This document shows, piece by piece, positions 41,283 through 53,429 of a stretch of DNA of 64,000 nt. This DNA comes from Ridgeia piscesae (lineage: Eukaryota > Annelida > Polychaeta > Sabellida > Siboglinidae). The notes beneath the pieces were generated by a model. It worked only from the letters and a program-made list of their open reading frames with translations, ran no database searches and was not told where the DNA came from. The position numbers and the translations under genes are program-made. How positions within the stretch are numbered: the first letter of the stretch is position 1; every line of letters starts with the position of its first letter. Location: assembly GCA_025642075.2 (NCBI GenBank), contig JAODUO010000147.1, positions 212,501-276,500 on the forward strand, read 5' to 3'.

Positions 41283-41935
41283 TTAGTTCCATATTGCAGC
41301 AGCGAAGGGAAACCAAATTCTTGGATTAATTAGGCGAAATATAGTGTACAAAGAAAAAGAACTAATAATACCGCTGTATAAAACAATAGTTAGGCCTCAC
41401 TTAGAATATTGTATACAAGCATGGAGGCCATATCGCAAGAAGAATATTGATATGCTAGAAAGAGTACAAAGGAGAGCAACCAAAATGATACCAAAACTCA
41501 GGAATATTAGTTATGAAGTGCGTCTAAAAGAATGTGGTTTAACAACACTAGAAACCAGAAGATTGAGGTGTTTAAAATATTGAATGGGTATGAAAATATT
41601 GGCAGAAATATTTTTTTCACAGTCAAGGAAGAGAGAAGGACTAGAGGACATGGAGTTACATTAGCAAAGAAGCAGTGTAGACTGGATATTCGAAAGTTTT
41701 CATTTTCACGAAGAACAGTAAACGAATGGAACAGATTATCAGCTGATTGTGTAGGTGCTAGTAGTGTTAATATATTTAAAAATAAAATCGACATATACCT
41801 AAGACGGGCGGGGTATACTTAGATAGATAGGTTGGACTCTTGATAAGCCAAATGGCTTCCTAGTCCACCTGCCATCTAGAGTTGAATCTCTAGGTGGCAA
41901 TCTTGTTAAATCTTGTTAAATATTGTTTGCGTAAT
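41283..41935 (+). mobile_element. 5'-truncated LINE fragment, same family as 19456-22642
   Basis: The last ~650 bases of the element, here on the + strand, begin at GCAGCAGCGAAGGGAAACCA and end in the AATCTTGTTA repeat tail. Frames at 41344-41583 (LYKTIVRPHLEYCIQAW, MLERVQRRATKMIPKL) and 41532-41822 (RRTVNEWNRLSADCVGASS) give the C-terminal reverse transcriptase region, split by a frameshift near 41570. It is very similar to the other copy, so both derive from recent activity of one family. 5' truncation is the usual outcome of target-primed insertion. Confidence 0.9.
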
Positions 41936-42897
41936 GCAGTAATTTAGACTTTGAGTACGCTTACGGACAGCGAGGTGGGGACCGGCTTTGTATGGTTTCT
42001 TTAAATATCGCTCAAAACTGACGGGAAACGATAACCACTTGCGTGACCTGTATCGCCGAATCGGTGACCGCGATGCCCGTAGTTGCTCATTATACGCCCC
42101 ATTTCTTCCGTTCAACACAGCAGATTTCCCATCCTGTTATAAATTATCACCATGGCTAATTCCGGGCAGAATGATCTTTGTTACCCCCTAAATTGTGTAA
42201 CAATTGTGTTTGCCCTTCATCTTCGTTGTTGAAGTCTTAATACATTTGGGGGGAAATAATGAAAACTGGTTTCTCATTTGTTATAAATTCGAAGTTATTA
42301 GCATCCGTTGACCCTAATAACTGGAAGGATTTACCACATTACAGGACTGGACATTGTTGCAATGTCCAGTTGTCCGTGCTGGGTTGGTGAATGCAGAGTT
42401 CTCACACAGCGATAGGCCACCGTGTCGTTCAACGTATCCTCGCTAATGCAAATCAATGCCACTGACGTATTATGTATATTACTAATACAAAATTATTCTT
42501 TACGTAATAAAAAAAAGCCAAATAAGTGGTCACTGTTATGATGGAACGCTATGTTTGACGTCTTAAATTAATCGTGGTTTTGTCTGAAGGTGCAGTAGCT
42601 AAACCAGCTTATATCCCGTGTGCCGTATGTTTAGAGGTCACTTGTTTCACTATGACCACTTGCATCAAATTGGACAATAGCCAATTCTATTCATTGACAT
42701 AATGTCTGCTACTGCCGACGTCATAAATTATTCCTTTTTTAAACACATAAATAATTGCCATAACCATTCGTGACATAGCACTATCAAACAAATGAACCAA
42801 TTTACGAAAAAGCATGCACAGGACGTTCCTAAAATAACATAATTCACGGGTATTTTTCCACGTCATCCCATAATCATATAACCATATCAGCTTCATG
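41936..42897. other. upstream region of gene B
   Basis: No independent gene. From about 42690 on, the sequence carries short blocks shared with the region upstream of gene C (for example a CGTCATCC...CATATAA block just before the TATA box). Confidence 0.45.
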
Positions 42898-42905
42898 TAT
42901 ATAAA
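42898..42905 (+). promoter_or_regulatory. TATA box of gene B
   Basis: TATATAAA, in the context CATGTATATAAACCC. Gene C has the near-identical TTGTATATAAACGC at the same place, with a shared GTCATCC-AATAA/CAT block about 45 bases upstream. Conservation between duplicates supports it as the core promoter. Confidence 0.65.
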
Positions 42906-43006
42906 CCCCTAGCCCGTGCTTAGAAGTGACACACCCTGGTTCTGCCAAGATACATACGAAGACGTCGAAGAACACATCAATCCGAAAATTCACAGACAAT
43001 CTCAGG

Positions 43007-45214
43007 ATGGGTGAGTTCATCATTGTCACCACTTTATTTCATTGCTTTACGGCGCATCTGCAATAAAATAACTACTTTACCAGGGACTGTGGTAAGTTTA
43101 TAGATAACATAGTTGTTTTGCCTTACATTTAGCATCGACGAACACTACAGAACACGAGAAAGGATGTTTGTCAATGGGCAATTGTGTTTGAACTTTAGTT
43201 TTAACAACTACCTGCAAACCTTTCGGTTTCATTATTCTGGATAATCGATATCGTTCGTGGATCCACATATTTCGGTCCTGTCGGATTGCGCATCGGAAGA
43301 CGGCGTATATTGGTTGGAAGTACTTTCTCCTGTTGTCATCCCTGTCATAGTTACCGTCGTCTGTGTCTTCGTCTTTTCTCTCCTCACGTTTCTCTCACTA
43401 GGCTCTCTATCAAGAGTCTCCAACTCCGTCTGTCTTTTGCTGTTGTTCTCCGTTCTCCTCCCATTCTTTCCAGATCTCTCTTGGCGTATCTTTCCTATCG
43501 CATTCCCTTGTCCTTTCCACTCCACTTTCTGGGCATCTGATCTCTTTGCCAGTTGTTCATCTGCCATTCTTTTCACAAGACCGGCCCATTTCAACCGACT
43601 CGTCACCAATTTCATCTTAAAACTTTAGAAGTCTGGCGCGTAGCTCCGAGAAATGTTATTCATTTTCGGGAAATAGAGAGATTCACACAAACCCAAGAGA
43701 GTGTCAGTAAGCCATCGCCTGCACATAACCAGACAAACACAGCTGATAAGTTATCGTGATTACTACAGCAATAATTATAGGGTTTTAATACCACAGTGCG
43801 GCACATTTGTTACCAATAAATCGTATCGTAAGCGCTGCACTATTCATAACACCAACAGCACAAATGGTACCTTGTCACGAGCAAAGCACATTGCTGGCCA
43901 TCGACTAATTATAGAAGAATCATAAAATTGCTTTGTAATTATTTGGTGGTTATCAACAATCACAACATTGGCAATGGGAGAATGCAACGTTTAGTTTATA
44001 AGAAATTAGAATCATGAATTGTGCATAAAATCTACGCATTTTTGTGACAACTCTCTATTATTTTGCGGACCCAATTTATCATGTTCTTATAAGGTAAAAT
44101 GTGTTTATGTATTTTACAATTGCTCAAATTCAAACAAATGGTTACAACGCTATTTGGCGTAATCACTAAAATTATTAAAGTGATTGTTTTATTTCGGTTT
44201 GTCTGACTTCGGTTCAACTATGTCGGACATAATAGGAGAACAGATGCCTACTTGACCTCATTTATACGTGGCGTGTGGTGGTGGTTTTTGGTTACCAATA
44301 ACCACTAACTAACTAACGTTACCAATAACCTCAGGTTAACCGCTTCTTCGTGGTAATTCCGATTCAATTTAGCGGTCAGTGGTCACCCTTTGTGCAAAGT
44401 CAGTTTATTTGGACCCAGTGTCGAATACACACTTGTCGGGTGATAGCTGTATAATGTACTGTGAACGAATTCGGACCTGTACGGTGTTCGCAGAGTTCAT
44501 TCTCTGGATGAACTCTTCCCCTTTCACTGCCTTCACGAAGTTGCATCGGGGGACCCAGCGTGCGTGCTCCTTCCAATCCTTCCAAGCGTCAACTCCTCGT
44601 TCCCAATTACGTAGTCATCCGTCGCAGAAGAAACATTTCACGTTGTCACCGGACCGAAACTGATGTCAGCATGCGAGTACTTAGCAAGTTGTAGGGGTCT
44701 AAGGCTTTCATCTGCGTGACATGCAAACGTTTTCAGTTCATTTGAACATGTTTGCCGACAATGGTTTACTACGATCTCTCTCCCTATTTCATTCTCCCGT
44801 TCCCTCAGCTTTGAGGCTTCCAAAATACAAACTGCACCTCCTGAAAACGCCCAGCTTTTCTTCCTTGAATGGAACTCTTGTCTCGGCGAGGTGAAAGTTG
44901 TCCCTTCCCTCAATGCGCTCGGATTCAAGTTACCTGTTGAGACAGCCCCAATCTGTCGCACGACAGGCATCGTTTGTGTCAATGTGAATGTATTTGTGAC
45001 GTTGGCCTATTTTCTCGCACATAGTATTTATTTCCGTGCGCTCCTGGTCGCGCATACTTCGTAGGTCTCATTAATCAACGCTGTGTCAGTTCCACATTGT
45101 CATGGAACACCGGGTTACCATTTGTCGTCTTTAGTTTGAGTGATTCGATATTGATACGTCTAGCGCTATGCTTTTTATGATAAATTGGTCGCCTATAGCG
45201 TGTACTGTTTGTAC

Positions 45215-45275
<61 letters not shown>

Positions 45276-45346
45276 TGTGTGCATGCGTGCGTGTGTGTGT
45301 ATGTGTGTATATATGTGTGTGTGCATCCGTGTGTGTTCGTGCGTGC

Positions 45347-45387
<41 letters not shown>

Positions 45388-46380
45388 TGGACTCTACGTA
45401 AGTAGAAACACATTTCAATGACACATATTCGCATTGTTTTGTTTAGGAAAACTCTGTCAGTCTCCGCATCGGATCAACGACCAAAATGCATGCAACGAGA
45501 AAATCAAACAAAAGGAAAAACGAGCTCGGAGGAAAACGGTTCTGATTAAAGGTAAATACGATTTACCCGAAATAAGAGGGTCACGCAAAGCTTCTAAGTG
45601 CAGAAAGCAAGTACAATTAAAGCCTGTAGAAAATACACAAATGTTTCATTTGTGTGGGTTTATCCTTATCAGGTGATGGATTCAGTGCATTGGCTCTGTT
45701 TAGTTTCTACACACTCGATGGATCATTTGGTTCATTGCGGTATTGTTCTTTGTGAAAACGAATACACTCTCGTAACCAATCGACGCTATTCTGCAACTAC
45801 TGCTACTTCATTCACTCTGGTGTTGTTCACATCCAAACATTAAAACTTGATGAAAGTTGGTGTATTTATTATCATCAGATATCTGAACACTGAAATGACA
45901 GGCCGGCATGCTAGTGTCACTTTAGTGGACAAACAACGATATTGTAAAACTAGTATACATTACTCAATTGAAAACAACATCAATTTGACTGTAAAAACAT
46001 CCATAAGACTAAATAATACTGGTACTTGTCTGTCTGCATGTCAGCTTGCAACATTTATTGTCTCCAGATATACTTCAGAAAGCACCTTTGTTCTCCATAC
46101 CGTGTCACCTTTTTGATTCTTCAGACATAGCATATATTTTAATATAAATATAAACAAAAGTAAAGGCTACTGACACAATCTGGCTGTGAGTGTTGAATGT
46201 AAAGACGCGTGGTGTGACGTTTCAGCTGCCGGGTTCACGGCCTGGGCGATCGCTCCCCCGTTGATGCTGCTGCTGGTGGCCGTGAGCACTCCAGCCGTCG
46301 ACGAGGAAGACCTCTACAACGACCCTCTCATCCCGTGGAAGTATGGCCGGAAGTCGCCTGTCACTTCTGGCAACCGCTGA
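43007..46380 (+). CDS. BTA-family gene B, Ala-Pro type: predicted 87-aa single-pass membrane protein
   Basis: Three exons: 43007-43010 (only ATG plus one G), 45447-45551 and 46226-46380, total 264 nt, both introns phase 1, GT/AG throughout. Residues 3-12 start [10 protein letters not shown]; the pattern [18 protein letters not shown] (14-31) is the basic block; 40-57 hydrophobic ([14 protein letters not shown]); then acidic [18 protein letters not shown] and a short polar end. The last exon differs from gene C's by essentially silent or no changes, while the middle exon differs at about half of its residues. The four-base first exon is unusual, so the start is the weakest point. It is chosen because TATA box, donor and phase all fit. 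Neighbour and duplicate of gene C; function unknown. Confidence 0.68.
45217..45392. repeat. (GT)n and (GTGC)n run before exon 2 of gene B
   Basis: GT run, mixed GTATGTGT, and GTGC tetramers ending about 55 bases before the splice acceptor at 45446. Confidence 0.95.
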
Positions 46381-46499
46381 AGTGAATCGGGAATCACAGA
46401 ATTGCGTGGACGAAACAAGCACAACAAGACAGGACAGGAGAGAAAAACGACGAATCTGTTCTACCAATGTTAGTCGTGCTGCTGAGGTAGAGATGACGA

Positions 46500-47336
46500 G
46501 TTCGTCGGATGCAGTCCGGAAGAATATCCAAGTCTTCAGATACAGCCGAGTTTGGCGATGAGATCCGGAAGAATATCCAAGTCTTCAGATACAGCCGAGT
46601 TTGGCGATGAGATCCGGAAGAATATCCATGTCTTCAGATACAGCCGAGTTTGGCGATGAGATCCGGAAGAATATTCAAGTCTTCAGATACAGCCGAGTTT
46701 GGCGATGAGATCCGGAAGAACATCCATGTCTTTAGATACAGCCGAGTTTGGCGATGAGACCCGGAAGAACATCCATGTCTTTAGATACAGCCGAGTTTGG
46801 CGATGAGACCCGGAAGAACATCCATGTCTTCAGATACAGCCGAGTTTGGCGATGAGATCCGGAAGAACATTCATGTCTTTAGATACAGCCGAGTTTGGCG
46901 ATGAGACCCGGAAGGTCTTAGGTCTTAGGTGATTACCTCCAAACAGCCCAAACTTGGGCTAACGCAGGAGTTGTTCTTCTCTAGAATTTGTGAGTCCACT
47001 ACAGGTTACACATTTACCCCCTGTGTGGGATCTTTTACTTCCCCTGGCATAGACACCAGATAGAAGGGACCACCGGCTTTTTGTGTCTCTTCCGAAAGAC
47101 ACAGGCAAATGTGGGGTGAAGAAATTGCCTAAGTTTCGAAAAGGCGGTAGGTGGGATCGAACCACCGTCCCCTCGATTGACAGTCCGGCGCTCTACCGCG
47201 CGACCACCGCTCCCCACGACATAACATCCATGTCTTCAGATACAGCCGAGTTTGGCGATGAGATCCGGAAGAACATTCATGTCTTCAGATACAGCCGAGT
47301 TTGGCGATGAGACCCGGAAGAACATCCAGATACAGC
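46500..47336. repeat. 49-bp minisatellite in the 3' flank of gene B, interrupted by a SINE
   Basis: Unit of 49 bp (GATGAGATCCGGAAGAATAT then CCAAGTCTTCAGATACAGCC and GAGTTTGGC), spacing measured as exactly 49 from successive TCCGGA words at 46515, 46564 and 46613. About eight copies lie left of the insertion and about two and a half right of it. Gene C has a single diverged copy of the unit at the same place (59438-59490), so the array expanded after the B/C duplication. Confidence 0.9.
46914..47222 (-). mobile_element. tRNA-headed SINE inserted in the 49-bp array
   Basis: On the minus strand the element starts with a tRNA-like head at about 47219: GGGAGCGGTGGTCGCGCGGT (A-box region) and GGTGGTTCGATCCCACC (B box). 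It continues through a body with CTTTCGGAAGAGACACAAAA and ends in a short CTAAGAC repeat tail at 46914. These are RNA polymerase III promoter boxes. The acceptor arm does not pair, so it is not a working tRNA gene. The body word resembles the conserved central domains of metazoan SINE superfamilies, but I cannot say which. It breaks one 49-bp unit between CCGGAAG and AACATCC; a target duplication is not obvious. Confidence 0.8.
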
Positions 47337-47721
47337 CGAGACATGCTCCGAACGTGATAACAAGCAGCCCTGAAGAAGAATGCACAGAAAGCGGACAGAA
47401 CTCGCTACGGCCGTGCATGTCTTATCGGCTATGTAGCTACTGCAGTATAGTGCATGGTGTCTAACCTTCGATCAAATGTGCATTTAGTCTTACAACCTGC
47501 GCTAGCGTTAGAGTCGACTAAATGGTGATGTTTCACAAGACAATATTGTATACACAAATTATCCACAACATCGATAGATTGACACAAAAATTATGTTTTG
47601 GAAATATGCTTAGTTTTATAACGTAACTATGGCGTTGTTTTAACAACTGCAACGTTGTCGCATTTCCATGTGACATTAAGATGACATCGACAAAATACAT
47701 CAAAATAGAATGTCTTAGATA

Positions 47722-47728
47722 TATAAAA
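47722..47728 (+). promoter_or_regulatory. TATA box of a relic or alternative BTA promoter
   Basis: TATAAAA is followed 38 bases later by GAGATGGTAGTTGGTGTCATTT, which resembles the gene B first exon and donor (CAGGATGGGTGAGTT). The donor appears damaged (GTAGTT, phase 0). The block GGCTTTTCAGCAGCG behind the TATA box recurs behind gene C at about 60012, where the TATA box is lost. It could be the old first exon of gene E. Confidence 0.3.
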
Positions 47729-47768
47729 GTCGCGGCTTTTCAGCAGCGAGGCTAACTGACTTGAGATG

Positions 47769-50410
47769 GTAGTTGGTGTCATTTTATTCCATTCTCGTCT
47801 CCGTTAGGTGTCACACTTTATTGGCCTAACGAACCAAGATTCACGTCAAAGGCGACTGTAGTGATGGAAGCCCAATGCTTCTAGAATGTTAGATTATTTA
47901 ATAAGTAAATAGTTATATGCACCTAAATGTTTTAATTGTATACTTGAGTTCGTGTAGTACATTAAACCTGCACGCTTTGTAGATCAATATGACTGACGTG
48001 TTTGTTTTCTCTTTTCGACACCCCGCCAATGTCTAACGTTGCGCTTTAGGCACTATGGTCCATTTTGTCACTGTCTCGAAAGCTCCCATGATTCATTGCA
48101 ATAATAATAATTATGTGTTTATGCTGTGCGCGGATCCTGTCACTAGCGCGATTTATGCAGTACTCGTTCAAGCTTGATGGCACAACAATTAGTTATTACA
48201 ACCGTCACTGACACTAATACTCAATAGGCGAGCGTGCATAGACAAGTTCAAGCATAAAATAAGAAATCGCACATTTATGACGAATGTGGGACATTGCTAT
48301 GGTTAGCATACTTCATCACACAGAGCCATCGTGATATCACCATCAAGAACACCTTTCGATTATTAACTGCTATATGTATATATAAATTCAAAGTGATCAG
48401 TCCGTGCATGAGATATACGGCATGCCAACAGTTAGTTGTAATGTAGGTCATGTTATTACAGTTATACATACAGTGATACACATTTCGTTACGCCTTTGCG
48501 GAAACATCCTGAGTCGAGCCCGTTTAAACGTACGTCATCACAATCTCCAGGCCATGTCAAATAATACAGTGGTTACTTACCAGGCTCACAAAACGGCGTA
48601 ATTTCACAGGAAAGCGTCCCCAACTTTGCAACAACACAAAAACCGAGACATGTATTTGTGAACATTTCCTGTTAATCTAGTGCTGCCATCTGCAGGCTTA
48701 CGGCAACATCTGTAATGCTCCTGTAGAAGGCGTCATGCAGTGACTTCAAGGAAATTTGACGCTGTTATAGCAATACTTGCTACTAAAGGAAATTTGTGGC
48801 CTTTTCGAGAGTTCAACAGAAAAATCAAGCTGGTCTTACGGAGGTTTTAGCGTCCTTGTAAACTGAGAGTTTGCTAAGGGCTATTGTTGTTGGTAAATCG
48901 GGTTAAATTCACTGCTCTCAAATTGATGGTAAATCTGAGGGGGTCAGGAACTTCGGCTGACTATAAGATGCAGTCGTCAAGGTGGACGAGGTCATCAGAA
49001 GGTATTACTGCTGTCACATGTATTCCAACCACACACCATGCACTAGAAGAAGAGGAAGAATAAAACATATTTCAATTAGGTTACTGAAACCTTAGTGAAA
49101 AGGGAAGATATGTATCACACTGCCATACCGACGACGTTGGCCAAAACAACGTCTTTTTATTTATCTCGTCTTTGCTCAGGTGGATTGTTAGTGTGAACAA
49201 TGACTGTGTTTGGAGTCAGTTTCTAGGGAAATGACGTTAGCCATACTCGAGGAGTGAGTCTATGGAATTTTCCTCGCTGTTGAATTCGCATGTATGGAGT
49301 TGCCTAACAAGCGATATAAATTCCAAGAATAAAACATGTTTCAATTAGGTTACGGAAAAGGGAGAGCTTTCAGTTTCGTTTCCTCCTGCTGCTGCATCGA
49401 ACCGTGGACTGTTTGCTCACATCATCTAACTCCAGTTCACCCAAGCGTGACATTCAATACCTGGCTATCCACCCCCAAGGACATGTCTATTGGACTGGTC
49501 TGCCAGAAGTGTAAATAGAAACTATCTTGGAATGGAATATTACCAGCAATTGTTACCGTAATTACTTGACGTAGCCATTGTGGTTATGGTTATGGTTATG
49601 GCTTAGTGCCAAGCAAGAGAACCTATCAAGCTTCTTCACTGCTGGTTCACTGATCAGTTTGACAGAATAGTCATTGTGCAAAGACAACCACACTACGAAG
49701 GTAAGTTCTTTTATCTGGATCTCTTAAATACAAACTTGCAGTAAATCAATACGAAGCAAACACTACAAATGTCACTTTCGTCGACACCATAACTAGCGTT
49801 TTACGTATGATAAGCAATATGTAAGATATAATAGCGCAAAAGATTACATCCACGTACCACATACTTTTATTATTCCTCTGGCTGGACCGACACTTGCAAA
49901 CGAAAACAAAATTGTTTTAGTAACATAAAATGCCAAAGTGACGTATATAATTTGGCGATTAGCAAGTACATTCCAATACGTAAAACAATGTTTTGGTGAT
50001 AGGGATATCGGTAGGGGATGAATTTTAAAGGCCCGACATTTTCATGTCCGTTTGATGTGACCATCTGAAGACAAAACTTGATTCATAACAGTAATCTGAA
50101 ACATTTGAAAACTACCAACACCATGTCGAGTCACCGGGATATTTTTCACTGGTGTGTCATGGAAATAGTGTCCTCGATGATATGGCAACGGCCATTTGCG
50201 GTTTGAACAAAACTCATATAATTTAACGATGGATTTTGTTTAATGATGGATTTTTCTTAAGAGCTTTTTATTTTAGTGAAATGTTACCCAGGTCAATAAG
50301 TCACGCAACATTTTTAATGGTACTTACGCTGGACGTGGCGTGTGTTCGCCGTTCAGCTTTTGCTGTTGTTCTGTTTTATGCGTGCGTCACTGTACACGCA
50401 TGCTCGCGTT
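47769..50410. other. gene-free stretch upstream of gene E's basic exon
   Basis: Blocks at 48240-48760 match 60590-61040 behind gene C, the far end of the B/C duplication. TGGTTA hexamers occur at 49580-49602. The block 50225-50272 is the inverted counterpart of 35808-35850 in intron 2 of gene A. I searched for a 73-nt phase 1/2 exon here and found none with an open frame. The frame at 49336-49518 has no recognised motif. Confidence 0.45.
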
Positions 50411-50548
<138 letters not shown>

Positions 50549-51204
50549 CATATGTTCGTACGCTCATGTGTACAATGGACGACACTCAAAGAGATCGTTA
50601 TAAATGTCATCGACAGCTGGGTCACGTATTAAATCTGGTAATGAACCTGTATGTTACGCTTTGTTCTTAATTTGATCTCTAGCCATCGTAATAACTTCCA
50701 TTAGTGGAAGAAACGGCAGCTTAAAATCAACATATTTGCTATCTTCATATTTCAATTTATTCTCACTTCATGTATAATGTATGTGTCTTAATTTACCCAA
50801 AGTGGAACCAGTTTTGATTTTAGCAAAGCTACACGTTCGCCTACAGACCGTCATTGCGTGTCACATACATTAGTCCATCTAATTTACGAACATCGACGGA
50901 CGTGTCAGTGATGACATTATACGAGTTGCGAAGTGTTTCACAGTGGGAATGTTTCGTTGCTAGGTTCGACGGAGACACCGATCTAAGAAGAGCGCGGAAA
51001 ATATCGCGGAAAAGTATCGGCACAAAACCGTCGTTTACAAAATCATCTGAGGCTGTCAACATGGCCGTGAAAGGAAACAAGAACGACACCCAAAAATGTC
51101 TCGACTGTGACCAGAATCGATTCAACGAACAGAAGAAGCAGCAACGAAGACGCCAAAGGAGGCGGGTCTAGTGAGAGGTGAGTAAGAGTTATAATAATAG
51201 GTGC

Positions 51205-51629
<425 letters not shown>

Positions 51630-52131
51630 GAATAAGTCCATCATCATAAAACTTAGTTTTAATTTATTAGCATTTATTAGCAAAGGTAGAGCGTACATCA
51701 TAATAGTTTTGCTTGGCAACCGCAGCTCTCGTTTGGCGCTGTAACCTGTGGTTGTGTGGCTATCTACGTCGCGTTGACGAGGACAAAGAGTCGCAATTGA
51801 CACCATTATCCGAGTCAGCGGCCTTTCTCCCACGCTTTGCACGCCACGTAACACCACCGCGCTATCTTAGGCCCACAAAGTGCGAACCGTTCACCCACTG
51901 CCTGGAGGCACATAACAGACATACTAGATATACAGTGTTCAACTCTTGTGGCGTAAGTCGTTTAGCGAGACGTTAAATAGAGTTCCGTTCACCGTTTTAC
52001 AATAACCATAGTTTGTTTGACAATAACGCCCCAACCTATGTTTAGCTGTAGGCCCTCTAATAGCCTACGCGCGTGACCGTCGATGCAACCAAAGTTGGCC
52101 TGTGAAAAAGCAAAACGTAGCAAGGTAACAC

Positions 52132-53421
52132 ATACCTGTCAACATTTGAACATTTCCATGGGGGAGATTGCGCGCGAGCTCATACGCCAACCGCGAACGG
52201 GTCAACGCGAACTTTGCGGACGCATACTTGGAATAGTAGTAGCCCATGAAATTATGAATGAAACAACAAGAAAAACTAATTTCCACGATTTTATTAGCAC
52301 ATCACAACATTTAAACCAAACATCCTGCAAATAAATCCAATTTAGAAGCCTCAATGTAGAATAAATAAATAAAATAACAAGAAACAATGTTCTGTCAGTC
52401 CAACATTGAACAAATTATCATATTGTTATTATCACATTGTGAATAACAGGTGTTATCCACTGGATCACAGGCTATAAAATTGGGACAAATACTGAAAATA
52501 TTACAAGACGAGTAGCATATCACATGAACATAAACACAGAAGATGTCACGGTCATCAGATTTGTAGTGTCAAGTCTTTTGATTAGTTCTCACTTATGGTT
52601 GGGTGTTCCTTATTGTAATTGTAGGTAGCACACTTTGCAGCTCTCAGGAGTGCCTTGTTGGGCTGAAATTGGTAACATGTCTCTTTGGCATTGATTTTGG
52701 GCACATAGTAGGCTACACAAGGTCCTGTTGTCCATATCAGACCTGTAATCTGTTTGGATCTTTCTAACCATGCTGAAAACCCTTTCACAATCAGCATTAC
52801 TGTTGGGAATGGTGAGCATGGCTGGGGCGAGTCTTGACAGGAGCGGGAACCTTGGGTCCTTTGTGACTTTATTCGTCATCAAGTTTACCTGTCCCCAGTA
52901 CTCATCCAGTTTACCTTCATTCTTGATATACTTGGGTAGGTCAGCCTCTGATGTGATTTGGAATTCTTCATATTCCTCTTCTACTTTGGAGGTCTTGTCT
53001 GCTGGGATGATTCCAGAGAATTTCTTGGCTACCTGAGATACTGCAAGAATAATAAAAAACTAGCATTAATTGTTCTTCCTTTCAGCCATGATAAATTATT
53101 CTGTTATTTTATCGTGACCTGCTTCTTTCGTTGCGTACCTCAAATGGCGCAGTTCAAGGTTCACCTTGCGAAGTACCCGGATAGACATAGGACAAATCGC
53201 GCGCTGTGTAGATACTCAACGCGCGCAAGGCCTTCGTAACAGCACCATCTATCGGCAAGAATAAGCATTTTCATGTTTTGATGTTCTACGGGTCGGGGTT
53301 TTGGGGGAGTTTTTTTTATTAAATCGGGAGAAACTGGTTAAATAGAAAACCCGATCGGTAGATCGGCAGACATGTCTAACTTCGGGAGACTCCCGGCCAA
53401 ATCGGTAGACTTGACAGGTAT
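52132..53421 (-). mobile_element. hAT DNA transposon, internally deleted copy with 8-bp target duplication
   Basis: Terminal inverted repeats ATACCTGTCAA (52132) and TTGACAGGTAT (ends 53421) are flanked by GGTAACAC and GGTAACAG, a 7/8-matching 8-bp duplication as expected for hAT insertion. Inside, the minus strand encodes the transposase C-terminus from 53041 down to about 52582: KFSGIIPADKTSKVEEEYEE, DEYWGQV, then the hAT dimerisation signature RFPLLSRLAPAMLTIPNSNA followed by DCERVFSMVRK. The DNA-binding and catalytic N-terminal part is missing, so at 1.29 kb the copy is non-autonomous. It sits in intron 3 of gene E, against the direction of the gene. Confidence 0.88.
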
Positions 53422-53429
53422 GGTAACAG

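Noticed and set aside
43232..43628. 123-127-residue overlapping frames on both strands in gene B intron 1
   Set aside because: No recognisable motif on either strand and located inside an intron. The minus-strand Lys/Arg/Glu-rich peptide could be a decayed retroelement piece, but I cannot support that.
47150..47222. A functional tRNA gene
   Set aside because: A- and B-box-like words are present but the acceptor arm does not pair, and the sequence continues into a SINE body and tail.
49628..49700. Missing second exon of gene E ending at the strong GTAAGT donor at 49701
   Set aside because: The length class fits, but the frame required by the phases contains a TGA stop.
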